From Campylobacter showae (GTDB taxonomy: Bacteria; Campylobacterota; Campylobacteria; Campylobacterales; Campylobacteraceae): DNA of 64,000 bases. The stretch is from NCBI RefSeq assembly GCF_900699785.1, contig NZ_LR535679.1, forward strand, positions 1,116,001 to 1,180,000, read 5' to 3'. Below, one piece after another: positions 27,370-35,999 of this stretch. The notes below the pieces were generated by a model. It did no database searches. It was not told where the DNA came from and saw nothing but the letters and a program-made list of their open reading frames with translations. The first letter of the stretch is position 1, and each line of letters starts with the position of its first letter. The position numbers and the translations under genes were made by a program.

Positions 27370-27987
27370 ATGAAAAAAGTCATCGTTTTATCGCTTGCGC
27401 TTGCCGCGTTTTTGGGCGCCAAAGAGATAAAAAGCGCAAACATTTTTCTCTCGGACGCAAAGTCGATTACGGAGCTGGGGGCGTTTTTAAAGGCAAACAA
27501 GGACGAGATCGTGAAGCTAAATTTGAGCTACTGCGCCAATAAAAACAGTTTAGAAGCGCTCGCAAAAGAAGCGCCGAATCGCGAAGACGGGCAATACGGG
27601 AACTATATATCGGAAACCTATAAACTAGCAGGCGGCGCCCGCATCGAATACAGCGGCCAAAACTACGACTCTAACGACTTTGACGGCGGTACGAACGCAG
27701 GCGTAAAATCGGGCGACCTAACGATGGTCTACAAGGCAAAGGACGGCCGCGAAAAGTTTTTGCTTTTGCAAGCGCTTAGCTCGCAAGAGGGCGAAAAATA
27801 CAAATGGGAATACCTCTGGGACGAAACGGCTAAATGCGCCGGCGGCGAAGTGCGGCTGGAGGGGGCGTTTTATGTCGCGGACGGCAAGTATCCAAATGGC
27901 GCCGATCTTGGAGACGATGGGGATTACGCTATTTTCTCGCTCGATCCCGTCGCGAAAAAATACTTTAAACTGCTAGAATACAAGTAA
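27370..27987 (+). CDS. hypothetical secreted protein
   Basis: 205 residues with a short signal peptide (MKKVIVLSLALAAFLGA). The mature part has YGNYISETYKLAGG, a GGTNAGVKSGDL turn, several Trp/Tyr-rich strands (KWEYLWDETAKC) and acidic Gly-Asp loops near the end (DLGDDGDYAIFSLD). Two cysteines could form a disulphide. No family recognised. Followed after 10 bases by a winged-helix gene and then a Sel1-like gene, forming a three-gene unit. Confidence 0.65.
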   Translation: MKKVIVLSLALAAFLGAKEIKSANIFLSDAKSITELGAFLKANKDEIVKLNLSYCANKNSLEALAKEAPNREDGQYGNYISETYKLAGGARIEYSGQNYDSNDFDGGTNAGVKSGDLTMVYKAKDGREKFLLLQALSSQEGEKYKWEYLWDETAKCAGGEVRLEGAFYVADGKYPNGADLGDDGDYAIFSLDPVAKKYFKLLEYK

Positions 27988-27997
27988 ATTTAGCGCG

Positions 27998-28252
27998 ATG
28001 ACGGAGCTAGAGAGGGAGATTTTCGGCCAAATTTTGGGCGAGAAAAAGATGGAGATCATCTTGTTTTTAGCCCAAAATGCGGACGAAAACGGCTTCATAA
28101 CCGTTAAAATTTCAGATATCTGCGAGCAGACGGACGCCAGCAAGCCCACCGTCACGCAGACAATAAAACTGCTTGAAAATCGCAAAATTTTCGAACGAGT
28201 GAAAAACGGGATTTATAGATTTAAAAACTTAAAGGAACTAGAGAAAAAATGA
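27998..28252 (+). CDS. small winged-helix DNA-binding protein
   Basis: 84 residues that are almost entirely a winged helix: KMEIILFLAQNADENGFITV, then the helix-turn-helix SDICEQTDASKPTVTQTIKLLENR and a beta wing FERVKNGIYRFK. The pattern resembles RepL/MarR-type domains. No effector domain is present. It starts 10 bases after the secreted-protein gene and overlaps the next gene by four bases, so it is likely to be a local regulator of this unit. Confidence 0.7.
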   Translation: MTELEREIFGQILGEKKMEIILFLAQNADENGFITVKISDICEQTDASKPTVTQTIKLLENRKIFERVKNGIYRFKNLKELEKK

Positions 28253-28650
28253 GGAAAATTTGGATACTAATCGCCGCAGTCGTGCTCGTAAACGCCGCTA
28301 TAGACGAGGTCGGGCTAAATGCCTGCATAAACAAAGGCGACGCCGCAAGCTGCGAAAAAACGCTCGCCGCGCTAGAAAAAAGCTGCTCGGGCGGCGACGC
28401 GCTGGCGTGTTACTTTGCCGCAGAGTTTTACGCTAAAGGGCTAACGGGCTACAAGGACGGCGCAAAAGCCTTTGCGATCTACAAAGACGCCTGCGCCGCA
28501 GGGAGCGTGGAGAGCTGCTACGAAGAGTCGGTGTTTTACCTAAGGGGCGACGTCGCAGAGCAGAGCTTCGAACTATCGGGCGAGCGACTCAAAAAGGCCT
28601 GCGAGCTTGGCTCCAAACGCGCGTGCAACATACTTGAACTGGCGAAGTGA
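28249..28650 (+). CDS. Sel1-like repeat protein, secreted, cysteine-rich (Hcp type)
   Basis: 133 residues: signal peptide (MRKIWILIAAVVLVNA) then about three 36-residue alpha-hairpin repeats with paired cysteines (CINKGDAASCEKTL, CSGGDALACYFAAEFYAKG, CAAGSVESCYEESVFYLRG, CELGSKRACNIL). This spacing is that of the helicobacter cysteine-rich proteins, in which each repeat is stapled by a disulphide. Probably a periplasmic protein-protein interaction module. Overlaps the winged-helix gene by four bases. Confidence 0.82.
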   Translation: MRKIWILIAAVVLVNAAIDEVGLNACINKGDAASCEKTLAALEKSCSGGDALACYFAAEFYAKGLTGYKDGAKAFAIYKDACAAGSVESCYEESVFYLRGDVAEQSFELSGERLKKACELGSKRACNILELAK

Positions 28651-29239
28651 GGCTGTTTTTAGTCGTATAAAGACGGATTTTGCGCATGACGGATACGCTG
28701 GCGCGATGTTAATTTTAGATTCGCGCAGGATTTTAGATTATTTCTGGGCACTGAATTTGAATAATTTGCTACAAAACTTCACTCAAATTTTACAAAGCTG
28801 CTTGCAATAAATTAGACGCCTTGTTTCTGGTTATAAATTTGAGAAATTTACGGGTTTTGCTATTTTTACAAAACTCGATTTCGAGCGCCGAATTTGGATT
28901 TATTTTGACGGATGGTTTTTGTTTTACGTATTGACGGCGTGACGGACTGGAAATTTAATAAATTTTAGTCGGATAAATTTGAAAAATTTACGTATCAACA
29001 GTGACTAAAAATTTATCGGTTTACATACTTCAACTTAGTTTTTATTTGATATTTTTAACGCTAAATTTTAAAAAGCAGATCCGAATTTGCAACTATTTTT
29101 TAGAGATTTTACCTAAAGCGCAAAGATAAGTCGTTCTCAAATTTAACTCGCATGACGACCCCATATGCAGCAAAATTTACATCCAAATTTATCGAAAATA
29201 TCGTGTTAAAAATGCCGAAATTTGAGCGAATTTTAAAAT
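28651..29239. other. AT-rich intergenic region, no gene seen
   Basis: 589 bases with no convincing reading frame, RNA gene or palindromic element. It is very AT rich, with scattered AAATTT words and the partly repeated phrase AAATTTGAGAAATTTACG (about 28838) / AAATTTGAAAAATTTACG (about 28976). It lies between convergent transcription units and may simply be decayed sequence. Confidence 0.5.
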
Positions 29240-30307
29240 TTATAGATCCGCGTCTGAGATCGCTTCGGCTTGATAATGTGCAATCAGCGGCTCGATGATC
29301 TCGTCGAAAAGCCCTGCCGCCATTATCGCGTCGAGGCGGTAAAGCGTCAAATTTATGCGGTGGTCGCTGATGCGGTTTTGCGGGAAGTTGTAGGTGCGGA
29401 TACGTCCCGAGCGGTCGCCGGTGCCGACTTGGCTTTTGCGCTCGCTAGTTTCTTTGGCTAGGCGCTCTTCTTCTTGTATCTCGTAAAGGCGCGCTTTTAG
29501 CACCTTCATCGCGGCTTCTTTGTTTTTGTGCTGGCTTTTGCCGTCTTGGTTCGTGACGACGATGCCCGTCGGGATATGAGTGATTCGCACCGCCGAGTCG
29601 GTCGTATTTACCGACTGTCCGCCGTGGCCAGAGCTACGCATAACGTCGATGCGAAGGTCGTTTGGATTTATCTCGATCTCGCTATCTTCGACCTCGGGCA
29701 TGATAGCGACAGTGACTGCCGAGGTGTGTACGCGGCCTTGGCTTTCGGTCTCGGGCACGCGCTGGACGCGGTGGGTGCCGCCCTCAAATTTGAGCCTCGA
29801 GTACGCCCCCTTGCCCTTTATCAGCAAAATAATCTCTTTAAAACCGCCCGTATTGCCCTCGCTTTGGCTCACGATCTCGAATTTATACCCTCGAAGCTCG
29901 GCATATCTGGCGTAGGCGTTAAACAAATCGCCCGCAAAAAGCGCCGCTTCGTCTCCGCCGGTGCCCGCGCGGATCTCTAAAAATACGTTTTTATCGTCAT
30001 TCGGATCTTTTGGAAGGAGTAAAATTTTAATCTCTTCTTCGAGATTTTCTTTTTGGGATTCGAGATTTTTGAGTTCGTCTTTGGCTAGCTCGCCAAGCTC
30101 GGCGTCATCGAGCAGAGCCTTGTTCTCCTCGATATCCGCGAGAGTTTGTAGATACGACTTTGCAGCCGAGGCGATATCTTCTAAATTTGATTGCTCTTTT
30201 GAGAGCTTGGTCATATTTGCGATATCGTTTGTGATAGATGGATCGCTAAGCAGACGAGAGAGCTCGTCGTAGCGATCCAAAAAAGGCTGCAGTTTGTCGG
30301 CTAACAT
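29240..30307 (-). CDS. prfA: peptide chain release factor 1
   Basis: Recognises UAA and UAG stop codons and triggers peptidyl-tRNA hydrolysis. 355 residues with a helical N-terminal domain, [15 protein letters not shown] (about 117-131), the catalytic GGQ in [18 protein letters not shown] (GGQ about 228-230) and a release-factor C-terminal domain. The P-x-T codon-recognition motif corresponds to the PET of [10 protein letters not shown]. Co-oriented with rpsT, 12 bases apart. Confidence 0.97.
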   Translation of the reverse strand: MLADKLQPFLDRYDELSRLLSDPSITNDIANMTKLSKEQSNLEDIASAAKSYLQTLADIEENKALLDDAELGELAKDELKNLESQKENLEEEIKILLLPKDPNDDKNVFLEIRAGTGGDEAALFAGDLFNAYARYAELRGYKFEIVSQSEGNTGGFKEIILLIKGKGAYSRLKFEGGTHRVQRVPETESQGRVHTSAVTVAIMPEVEDSEIEINPNDLRIDVMRSSGHGGQSVNTTDSAVRITHIPTGIVVTNQDGKSQHKNKEAAMKVLKARLYEIQEEERLAKETSERKSQVGTGDRSGRIRTYNFPQNRISDHRINLTLYRLDAIMAAGLFDEIIEPLIAHYQAEAISDADL

Positions 30308-30319
30308 TAAAAATTTAGA

Positions 30320-30586
30320 TTAAGCAGATAGTTTGTTTACGAGTTTTGCGAGGCGTCCTACGCGGCGAGAAGCTGTTTGTTTTTTCAAAAAGCCCTTGCT
30401 AACGAAGCTGTGAAAGTCTTTGTTTGCCACTTTAAACGCGTTTAGCGCGGCTTCTTTATCGCCTGCCTCAACGGCTACGCGCACGGCTTTAGTGATATTT
30501 TTAAGCCTAGTGCGGTAAAATCTGTTTCTTTCAGTCCTTTTAATAGTCTGTCTGGCTCTTTTTTCAGAAGATTTATGGTTTGCCAT
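30320..30586 (-). CDS. rpsT: 30S ribosomal protein S20
   Basis: 88 residues, lysine/arginine-rich helical protein that binds 16S rRNA. Begins [21 protein letters not shown] and ends [15 protein letters not shown], the normal family ends and length. First gene of an rpsT-prfA unit. The divergent glmM starts about 320 bases away. Confidence 0.97.
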   Translation of the reverse strand: MANHKSSEKRARQTIKRTERNRFYRTRLKNITKAVRVAVEAGDKEAALNAFKVANKDFHSFVSKGFLKKQTASRRVGRLAKLVNKLSA

Positions 30587-30756
30587 AATGTCCCTTTTGT
30601 CATAATTTTAGTCCGTGATTATATAAAAATCAGTTTTAAAATCCGCTTAATTTAAGTAAAATTTAAAGCGAGGAAATTTACGGCTTAAATTTTAATATTT
30701 TTTGATAGAATAAGTCGGAAATTTAATAAATCGGCAAAATTTATACTTAAAACAAG

Positions 30757-30878
30757 GCGGCAGTATCGCGAGATGAATTTAAATGTTTTTGAGAATTTTT
30801 TGAGCAAGGCCGGACATGTAGTCCGCCGTAGCGAGAAAAATCGAAAATCATTTAAAGGCGCTTGCGAGACAACGCCGC
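30757..30878 (+). repeat. dispersed palindromic element, copy C
   Basis: Left box GCGGCAGTATCGCGAGATGA from 30757. The middle stem ATTTTTTGAGC pairs imperfectly with GCGAGAAAAAT. The inner hairpin is GGAC (30812-30815), loop ATGTA, GTCC (30821-30824), extended by flanking GGC/GCC. The right box is AAAGGCGCTTGCGAGACAAC (from 30854). It ends about 25 bases upstream of the glmM start. Confidence 0.7.
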
Positions 30879-30903
30879 AAAACCGCTAATAAAAGGAAAG
30901 ATG

Positions 30904-32247
30904 ATGAAGCTATTCGGTACCGACGGCGTCCGCGGCAAAGCGGGCGAAAAACTCTCCGCCGCAACGTCCATGCGCCTTGCTATGGCCGCGGGGATATATT
31001 TTAGGCAGTTTGCGTCGCATACGAACACCATTTTGCTAGGCAAAGACACGCGCAGAAGCGGCTACATGATCGAGACCGCCATCGTCGCAGGGCTCACGGC
31101 CGTGGGCTACAACGTCCGTCAGATCGGCCCGATGCCAACTCCCGCGATCGCGTTTCTCACCGAGGATATGCGCTGCGACGCGGGCATCATGATCAGCGCG
31201 TCGCACAACCCGTACTACGATAACGGCATTAAATTTTTCGACAGCGAAGGCAATAAACTGGGCGAAGAGGCCGAAGCGCAGATAGAAAAGATTTATTTTG
31301 ACGACGCGCTCATAGAGAGATCGCAAAAGCAGATGCTAGAAATCGGCGCCGCAAAGCGCATCGACGACGTCATCGGCCGCTATATCGTGCAGATCAAAAA
31401 CTCATTTCCTAAAAACCTAAGCCTGCACGGGCTGCGCGTGGTTTTAGACGTCGCAAACGGCGCTGCGTACAGGGTCGCTCCGACTATCTTTAGCGAGCTA
31501 GGAGCTGAAACTATCGTCATAAACGACGAGCCAAACGGCAGCAACATAAACCTAAACTGCGGCGCGCTCTATCCGCAAAATTTAGCCTCTGAAGTTGTGC
31601 GGTTGCGGGCGGATTTAGGCTTTGCGCTTGACGGCGACGCCGACAGACTCGTGGTCGTCGATGAGTGCGGCGAGGTGGCAAACGGCGATAGTTTGCTGGG
31701 CGTCATGGCGGCATTTTTACAAGAAAACAAAGCCCTAAAAGGCGGCGCGGTCGTGGCTACGGTGATGAGCAACTCGGCGCTCGAAGACTACCTAAAATCC
31801 CACAAAATCAAGCTTCTACGCGCGAACGTCGGCGACAAATACGTGCTTGAAAAGATGAAAGAAAACGGCACGAATTTCGGCGGCGAGCAGAGCGGTCACA
31901 TCATCTTTAGCGACTACGCAAAAACGGGCGACGGACTCGTGGCGGCGCTGCAGTTTGCGGCGCTAGTGCTAAAAAAAGGCAAAAAAGCGAGCGAAATTTT
32001 AAGCGAGATAAAACCGTATCCGCAAATTTTGCTAAATTTAAAGATAACCGAGAAAAAGCCGCTTGAAAGCATCGCCGGACTAAAAGAGCTTGAAGCAAGC
32101 CTCGCAAAGGAGGGCATCCGCTCGCTATTTCGCTACTCGGGCACCGAAAACCTCATCAGGCTTTTGATTGAAGGCAAGTGCGCCGACGCGCTAAAAACCC
32201 GAATGGACGAGGTCGAGAAATTTTTCGTAAAAGCGCTAAATGGCTAA
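30904..32247 (+). CDS. glmM: phosphoglucosamine mutase
   Basis: Interconverts glucosamine-6-phosphate and glucosamine-1-phosphate for peptidoglycan and LPS precursors. Start chosen at 30904 ([11 protein letters not shown], the family N-terminus, with AAGGAAAG in front) rather than upstream; 447 residues. The phosphoserine loop is [14 protein letters not shown] (about 98-111), the metal loop DGDADRL (about 241-247), sugar-binding GGEQSGHI, and phosphate-binding [12 protein letters not shown] near the C-terminus. It overlaps lspA by eight bases, as a glmM-lspA pair. Confidence 0.97.
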   Translation: MKLFGTDGVRGKAGEKLSAATSMRLAMAAGIYFRQFASHTNTILLGKDTRRSGYMIETAIVAGLTAVGYNVRQIGPMPTPAIAFLTEDMRCDAGIMISASHNPYYDNGIKFFDSEGNKLGEEAEAQIEKIYFDDALIERSQKQMLEIGAAKRIDDVIGRYIVQIKNSFPKNLSLHGLRVVLDVANGAAYRVAPTIFSELGAETIVINDEPNGSNINLNCGALYPQNLASEVVRLRADLGFALDGDADRLVVVDECGEVANGDSLLGVMAAFLQENKALKGGAVVATVMSNSALEDYLKSHKIKLLRANVGDKYVLEKMKENGTNFGGEQSGHIIFSDYAKTGDGLVAALQFAALVLKKGKKASEILSEIKPYPQILLNLKITEKKPLESIAGLKELEASLAKEGIRSLFRYSGTENLIRLLIEGKCADALKTRMDEVEKFFVKALNG

Positions 32248-32770
32248 AATTTTAGGCGTTTTTTTCGCGGCGTTTTTCGTCGTTTTCGCGCTCGATCAGG
32301 CGGTCAAGCAGATATTTTTGAGCGGTTTTTCGTGGCAGGGCGAGTACTTTTCGCTAGTGCTTGCATATAACCGCGGCGTGGCGTTTTCGATGTTTGCGTT
32401 TCTTGGGCAGTGGCTCAAATTTATCCAGCTAGCGCTGATTGCGGGCGTTTGCGGCTATCTGCTTTGGCGGCTTAAGCGTAAATTTGACGCGCGGGCCGCG
32501 GAGAAGGCGGAGCCAAATTTGACTCAAGATAGCGAAAAAAAGGAAATTTTAGAGGAACACGCGCTAGGCGCTGGTATAATTCTGGGTGCTGGCAGTTCAA
32601 ATTTGCTCGACCGTTTCGTTCACGGCGGCGTCGTGGACTACGTCTACTGGCACAAGTGGTTTGAGTTTGCGATCTTTAACCTCGCAGACGTTATGATCGA
32701 CGTCGGAGTCGTACTCATACTCTGGCAGAGCTTCGCCACTGGGCGAAAAGGGGCTAAAAATGGGCGATAA
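32240..32770 (+). CDS. lspA: lipoprotein signal peptidase (signal peptidase II)
   Basis: Inner-membrane aspartyl protease that removes lipoprotein signal peptides. 176 residues with four helices. The catalytic Asp pair lies in [15 protein letters not shown] (about 120) and [12 protein letters not shown] (about 148); NRGVAFSMF is the conserved loop. It is longer than the usual 155-165 because of a charged cytoplasmic insert (about 75-108, rich in E and K) between helices two and three. Overlaps glmM by eight bases and the next gene by eleven. Confidence 0.95.
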   Translation: MAKILGVFFAAFFVVFALDQAVKQIFLSGFSWQGEYFSLVLAYNRGVAFSMFAFLGQWLKFIQLALIAGVCGYLLWRLKRKFDARAAEKAEPNLTQDSEKKEILEEHALGAGIILGAGSSNLLDRFVHGGVVDYVYWHKWFEFAIFNLADVMIDVGVVLILWQSFATGRKGAKNGR

Positions 32771-33122
32771 CGTTTATATAGCCTACGCGCTTTGGCTACT
32801 TACGGGCTGGTTTGGCGGGCATAGATTTTATCTGGGCAAATTCGTGAGCGGCTTTGTGATGATGGCGCTGTTTTTCATCGGATATGGCCTTGCTTGGGCG
32901 ATCGTGGGTTACGTATTTTGGGCGCTTTGGGGCGCATGGTGGCTATTTGATCTGCGCTTAACCGGCGCGGCCGTCGAGAAAAATCAGAAAAAAGAAGCGC
33001 TAAAAGACAAACTGCGCGCGCAAGACCTCGAGGAGCGGCTTAGACGCCTCTACGAGCTGTACGAGAGCGGCGCGATAAGCAAAGAGGAATTTGAAGCGAG
33101 GAAGGAAATTTTGCTAGGGTGA
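32760..33122 (+). CDS. TM2-domain membrane protein with C-terminal SHOCT motif
   Basis: 120 residues. A TM2 domain (about 5-70) has LLTGWFGGHRFYLGK followed by two helices and a WGAWWLFDLRL end. A charged linker and a short helical SHOCT segment (LRRLYELYESGAISKEEFEARKEILL in part) close the protein. SHOCT tails are thought to mediate oligomerisation. It overlaps lspA by eleven bases, so it is co-translated with the peptidase. Function unknown. Confidence 0.85.
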   Translation: MGDNVYIAYALWLLTGWFGGHRFYLGKFVSGFVMMALFFIGYGLAWAIVGYVFWALWGAWWLFDLRLTGAAVEKNQKKEALKDKLRAQDLEERLRRLYELYESGAISKEEFEARKEILLG

Positions 33123-33221
33123 AGGTCGGTTAAATTTGATACAGTCAAATTTAACTCTTTACGCAAAAGCGTCCTTTTGAGCGATAAAATTTAAATTTGC
33201 CGACCGAATTTAGATTTTCAA

Positions 33222-33239
33222 GATGCGGGTCTAGGCGAG
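33222..33239 (+). repeat. short shared word GATGCGGGTCTAGGCGAG
   Basis: Close to GGTGCGGGTCTCGGCGAG at 21123-21140 and to the reverse complement at 43309-43325. All three lie in intergenic DNA, two of them near copies of the palindromic element or its half copy. Meaning unknown. Confidence 0.4.
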
Positions 33240-33284
33240 TAAAATTTGTAAATTTGACTTCAAATTTAAGCGTAAAACGATAAG

Positions 33285-33435
33285 GCGAAGTGTTTTGAGA
33301 TGATTTTTGGGGTTTTCTGCTTCGTAAGCTCGCAGCCGCAAGCAGAAGAAGTTAAAATTTGACGAAGATAAGGCATGTAGCCTATCAAGTCAAATTTTAA
33401 CAAAATCCACAAAAAGCGCTCGCGAGACAAGCCGC
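33285..33435 (+). repeat. dispersed palindromic element, copy D (best preserved)
   Basis: Left box GCGAAGTGTTTTGAGATGAT from 33285. The middle stem is a perfect 13-mer, GTTAAAATTTGAC (33351-33363) with GTCAAATTTTAAC (33389-33401). The inner hairpin is GATA-GGC / GCC-TATC with loop ATGTA (33375-33379). The right box has AAAATCCACAAAAAGCGCTC, then GCGAGACAAGCCGC to 33435. A further small hairpin (TTCTGCTT / AAGCAGAA, 33315-33348) sits in the left half and is absent from other copies. Ends 27 bases before the HemJ-like start. Confidence 0.75.
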
Positions 33436-33461
33436 TAAAATAAAAACTAAAAGGAGAAAAA

Positions 33462-33896
33462 ATGGCAGAGTATTACAACCTCATCAAGTATTTCCACTAC
33501 TTGTGTTTCATCTCGTGGATGGCGTTTTTGTTCTATCAGCCGCGCCTCTACGTCTATCACGCGGAGAATATGGACAAGCCAGACTTCGTACGAGTCGTCG
33601 AGGTGCAGGAATACAAGATGTACCACTACATCGGCTGGGTCGCGCTGATCGGCACGTTTTTGACGGGCGTTTTGATCATCGTCGCGATGCCCGAGCTTTT
33701 GCACAGCGGCTACGTGCACGTCAAGCTCACCGTCGTCGTCATCCTCGCGGCGTTTCATCTAGATCTTGGCCGCTATATGGTGCAGCTACGCGAGAAACGC
33801 TGTAACAAGAGCGGTATGTTCTTTCGCGCTTACAACGAAGTGCCGACCATCGCGATGGTTATCATCATATGGATGATGGTGTATAAGCCGTTTTAA
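33462..33896 (+). CDS. HemJ-like membrane protein (UPF0093 family)
   Basis: 144 residues, four helices. N-terminal YNLIKYFHYLCFISWMAFLFY has the conserved His, then PRLYVYHAE; a second conserved His is in KMYHYIGWVALIGTFLTG, and HVKLTVVVILAAFHLDLGRY follows. HemJ proteins oxidise protoporphyrinogen IX to protoporphyrin IX in haem synthesis. A gene of this type follows glmM-lspA in C. jejuni, as far as I recall. Ribosome-binding site AAAAGGAGAAAAA. The enzyme assignment is by family. Confidence 0.85.
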   Translation: MAEYYNLIKYFHYLCFISWMAFLFYQPRLYVYHAENMDKPDFVRVVEVQEYKMYHYIGWVALIGTFLTGVLIIVAMPELLHSGYVHVKLTVVVILAAFHLDLGRYMVQLREKRCNKSGMFFRAYNEVPTIAMVIIIWMMVYKPF

Positions 33897-34073
33897 ACCG
33901 CGCTAAATACGCGCCCCGAGGCTGAGCGAACCTACTTTGCCTCGGTGTTGCGAAGTTAAATTTAGCCTTGCGTTTTTGATCCGTATCTTACGAATTCGGC
34001 GTGCAAAGTTAAACCGATTTTTCATCACTAGGCTCAATTAAACCTCTAGGCGACATTAACTCAAATTAAATCG

Positions 34074-34328
34074 CTAAAATTTGAAAATCTCCCCAACCTC
34101 TACATCTAAAATTTTTGAAATTTTATAAATATGCTCAAGGTTAAAATGCTTATCATAGCGGCAATTCTCGCAGTTTGAGTAAAATGCGACCGACTTTATA
34201 TCCATGCTTAAAGCCATATCGAGCTGACTAATGCCTTTATTTTCACGTAGCTTTCGGACGTTTGCAGAAATTTGCCGATAGAAATTTAGTATCTCATCGG
34301 CACTAAAAAAAGCTAAATTTTCGCCCAT
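34074..34328 (-). CDS. XRE-family transcriptional regulator
   Basis: 84 residues. An N-terminal helix is followed by a Cro/C1-type helix-turn-helix (NVRKLRENKGISQLDMALSMDIKSVAFYSN, in part, about 21-50) and a KISKILDVEVGEIFKF end typical of compact XRE repressors. Its ribosome-binding AGGA lies inside the palindrome at 34334-34346, and a second copy of the palindrome precedes the divergent terD gene, which suggests it represses both itself and the ter genes. Confidence 0.85.
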   Translation of the reverse strand: MGENLAFFSADEILNFYRQISANVRKLRENKGISQLDMALSMDIKSVAFYSNCENCRYDKHFNLEHIYKISKILDVEVGEIFKF

Positions 34329-34333
34329 TATTT

Positions 34334-34346
34334 TATCCTATAGGTA
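34334..34346 (-). promoter_or_regulatory. operator copy 1, upstream of the XRE gene
   Basis: TATCCTATAGGTA, a near-perfect version of the 14-base palindrome at 34390. It covers the ribosome-binding site five bases before the XRE start codon, so a bound repressor would block its own expression. Confidence 0.6.
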
Positions 34347-34389
34347 AAAGTTAAACTTAAACTTTATTTAGATAAAATCTCCAAATCTA

Positions 34390-34403
34390 TATCCTATAGG
34401 ATA
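34390..34403 (+). promoter_or_regulatory. operator copy 2, upstream of the ter genes
   Basis: TATCCTATAGGATA, a perfect 14-base palindrome 22 bases before the terD start codon, with AAAGGAGG downstream as ribosome-binding site. Its centre is 57 bases from that of copy 1, about five helical turns, compatible with cooperative binding. Confidence 0.65.
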
Positions 34404-34425
34404 AATAATTTTAAAGGAGGCCAAA

Positions 34426-35003
34426 GTGGCGGTAAATTTATCAAAGGGCGGTAGAGTTAGTTTAAGCAAAGAAGCTCCAGGGCTAACTAAAATTTTAGTA
34501 GGTCTTGGATGGGATACAAACTCCAGCGACACCGGCGCGGAGTTTGACCTGGATGCAAGCGCGTTTTTGGTAGGAGCTTCAGGCAAAGTAGAAAACGAGA
34601 AGAATTTCGTCTTTTACAACAATCTAATTAGCGCAGACGGCTCGGTAGTCCACACGGGCGATAACCACACAGGCGAAGGCGAAGGCGACGATGAATCATA
34701 AAAATAAACCTAGCTAAAATTTCGCCAAGCGTCAAAGAGATCGACATAGTCGTCACGATCCATGAAGCAGTCGCTAGAAGGCAAAATTTCGGTATGGTAA
34801 GAAATTCGTTTATGCGAATCGTCGATGAAAGAAGCGGCAAAGAGATAGCCAGATACGATTTAGAGGAGGATTTTTCTACCGAAACCGCAGTATCTTTCGG
34901 TAAAATTTACTTTAAAGACAACGAGTGGCGTTTCGCGGCTAACGGAAGCGGTTTTAAGGATGGACTGGCTGGATTTTGTAGGCAGTTTGGACTAGACGTA
35001 TAG
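34426..35003 (+). pseudogene. terD: terD, frameshifted near 34697
   Basis: TerD-family tellurite/stress protein, about 191 residues if restored. Frame one (GTG start) encodes [18 protein letters not shown] and the calcium-binding [13 protein letters not shown] and EGEGDDES, then hits TAA at 34699. The frame one base back continues directly with [24 protein letters not shown] and runs to the TAG at 35003, ending in the usual SFGKIYFKDNEWRFAANG region. The natural reading needs one extra base just before ATAAAAATAAAC. No slippery heptamer is present, so a recent deletion or sequencing error is likelier than programmed frameshifting. Confidence 0.85.
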
Positions 35004-35012
35004 GGGCAAACC

Positions 35013-35615
35013 ATGGCGATAAATTTGATCAAAGGACAAAAAATATCGCTCGCCAAAGACGACGGCGGACATCTGCACAGCTTTTGCGTAGGAGCAAACT
35101 TGGGCGCCATAACCGAAAAAGGCTTTTTTAGAGATAAGATAAAGCCGGTGGATTTGGATCTAAGCGCTGCGATGTTTGACTCAAACAAACAGTTTTGCGA
35201 TGTGGTCTATTTCGGTAAAAAATCAGCCCCGGGCGTATTTCACAGCGGCGATGACTTGGTCGGAGACGTAGGGGGCGACGACGGACTGGATAACGAAATA
35301 ATCAGCGTCGATCTTAGCCGTTTAAACTCAAACGTAGAGCAAATATTTTTCGTGCTAAATTCTTATAATCAAATCGACTTTGATAAAATTCCATTTGCTA
35401 GCATTAGACTTTACGAAGGTACGCCCACGCGCGTAAATAAAGTCTTTGCGTCGTATAATATCGTACGAGATAGCGCATTTGCATATAAGGTTGCGATGAT
35501 TTTAGGCAAGCTATATAAGCGAAACGGCGAGTGGAAATTTTCGGCTATCGGCGAACCTACGAGCGATAGAAAGCTTGATGAGCTGATATTAAATTCCGTA
35601 GTGAAGTACTTATGA
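35013..35615 (+). CDS. TerD-family protein (second paralogue)
   Basis: 200 residues with the TerD fold: INLIKGQKISLAKDDG at the start, VDLDLSAAMFDSN (calcium-binding Asp pattern), HSGDDLVGDVGGDDGLDNE and a YKRNGEWKFSAIGEPT end. These proteins accompany TerC and are linked to tellurite, oxidative or phage-related stress; mechanism unclear. It lies 9 bases after the broken terD and overlaps the next gene by four bases. Confidence 0.88.
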   Translation: MAINLIKGQKISLAKDDGGHLHSFCVGANLGAITEKGFFRDKIKPVDLDLSAAMFDSNKQFCDVVYFGKKSAPGVFHSGDDLVGDVGGDDGLDNEIISVDLSRLNSNVEQIFFVLNSYNQIDFDKIPFASIRLYEGTPTRVNKVFASYNIVRDSAFAYKVAMILGKLYKRNGEWKFSAIGEPTSDRKLDELILNSVVKYL

Positions 35616-35980
35616 AAATTTTATTTTTCTTAGCGGCTACGATTGCGATTTTAGGCGCATTTGAGATAGAGGGCGGTTACGAGATCTCGCCCTCGGCGCA
35701 AACTTACGGTAATGCGCCAGTAATCAGCGATAAACTAATGAAAGAGTGCGTTAAAATTTACAACAAAGCGCTTGCAATAGAAAGAGCGTTAAATTCTACT
35801 TTCGTAAATCGGTATTCAAGCGAAGAGGTAAATTTATACAATCAAAACGTCCGTATGCATTCGCAGCTAATAGACTGGTTTAACGCAAATTGCGCCGGCA
35901 AGCAATCATACTCGGCGTGCAAAGCGGCGCAAGAGCTAAACCGCCAAAGAGGGCTTCCCGAACAAAACTGCAACCAATAA
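35612..35980 (+). CDS. hypothetical secreted protein in the ter unit
   Basis: 122 residues with a signal peptide (MKILFFLAATIAILGA) and a helical mature part with three or four cysteines near the end (NCAGKQSYSACKAAQELN, NCNQ). No family recognised. ATGA overlap with the terD paralogue places it in the operon, so an envelope role in the same stress response is possible. Confidence 0.6.
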   Translation: MKILFFLAATIAILGAFEIEGGYEISPSAQTYGNAPVISDKLMKECVKIYNKALAIERALNSTFVNRYSSEEVNLYNQNVRMHSQLIDWFNANCAGKQSYSACKAAQELNRQRGLPEQNCNQ

Positions 35981-35999
35981 CAAAAACAAATGAGGAATA

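Noticed and set aside
29528..29980. Long plus-strand frames opposite prfA
   Set aside because: They are antisense shadows of a complete release-factor gene, caused by codon bias, with no start signals.
34690..34705. Programmed -1 frameshift in terD
   Set aside because: No X-XXY-YYZ slippery heptamer or downstream stem was seen, and TerD proteins are normally encoded in one frame; a deletion or read error explains it more simply.
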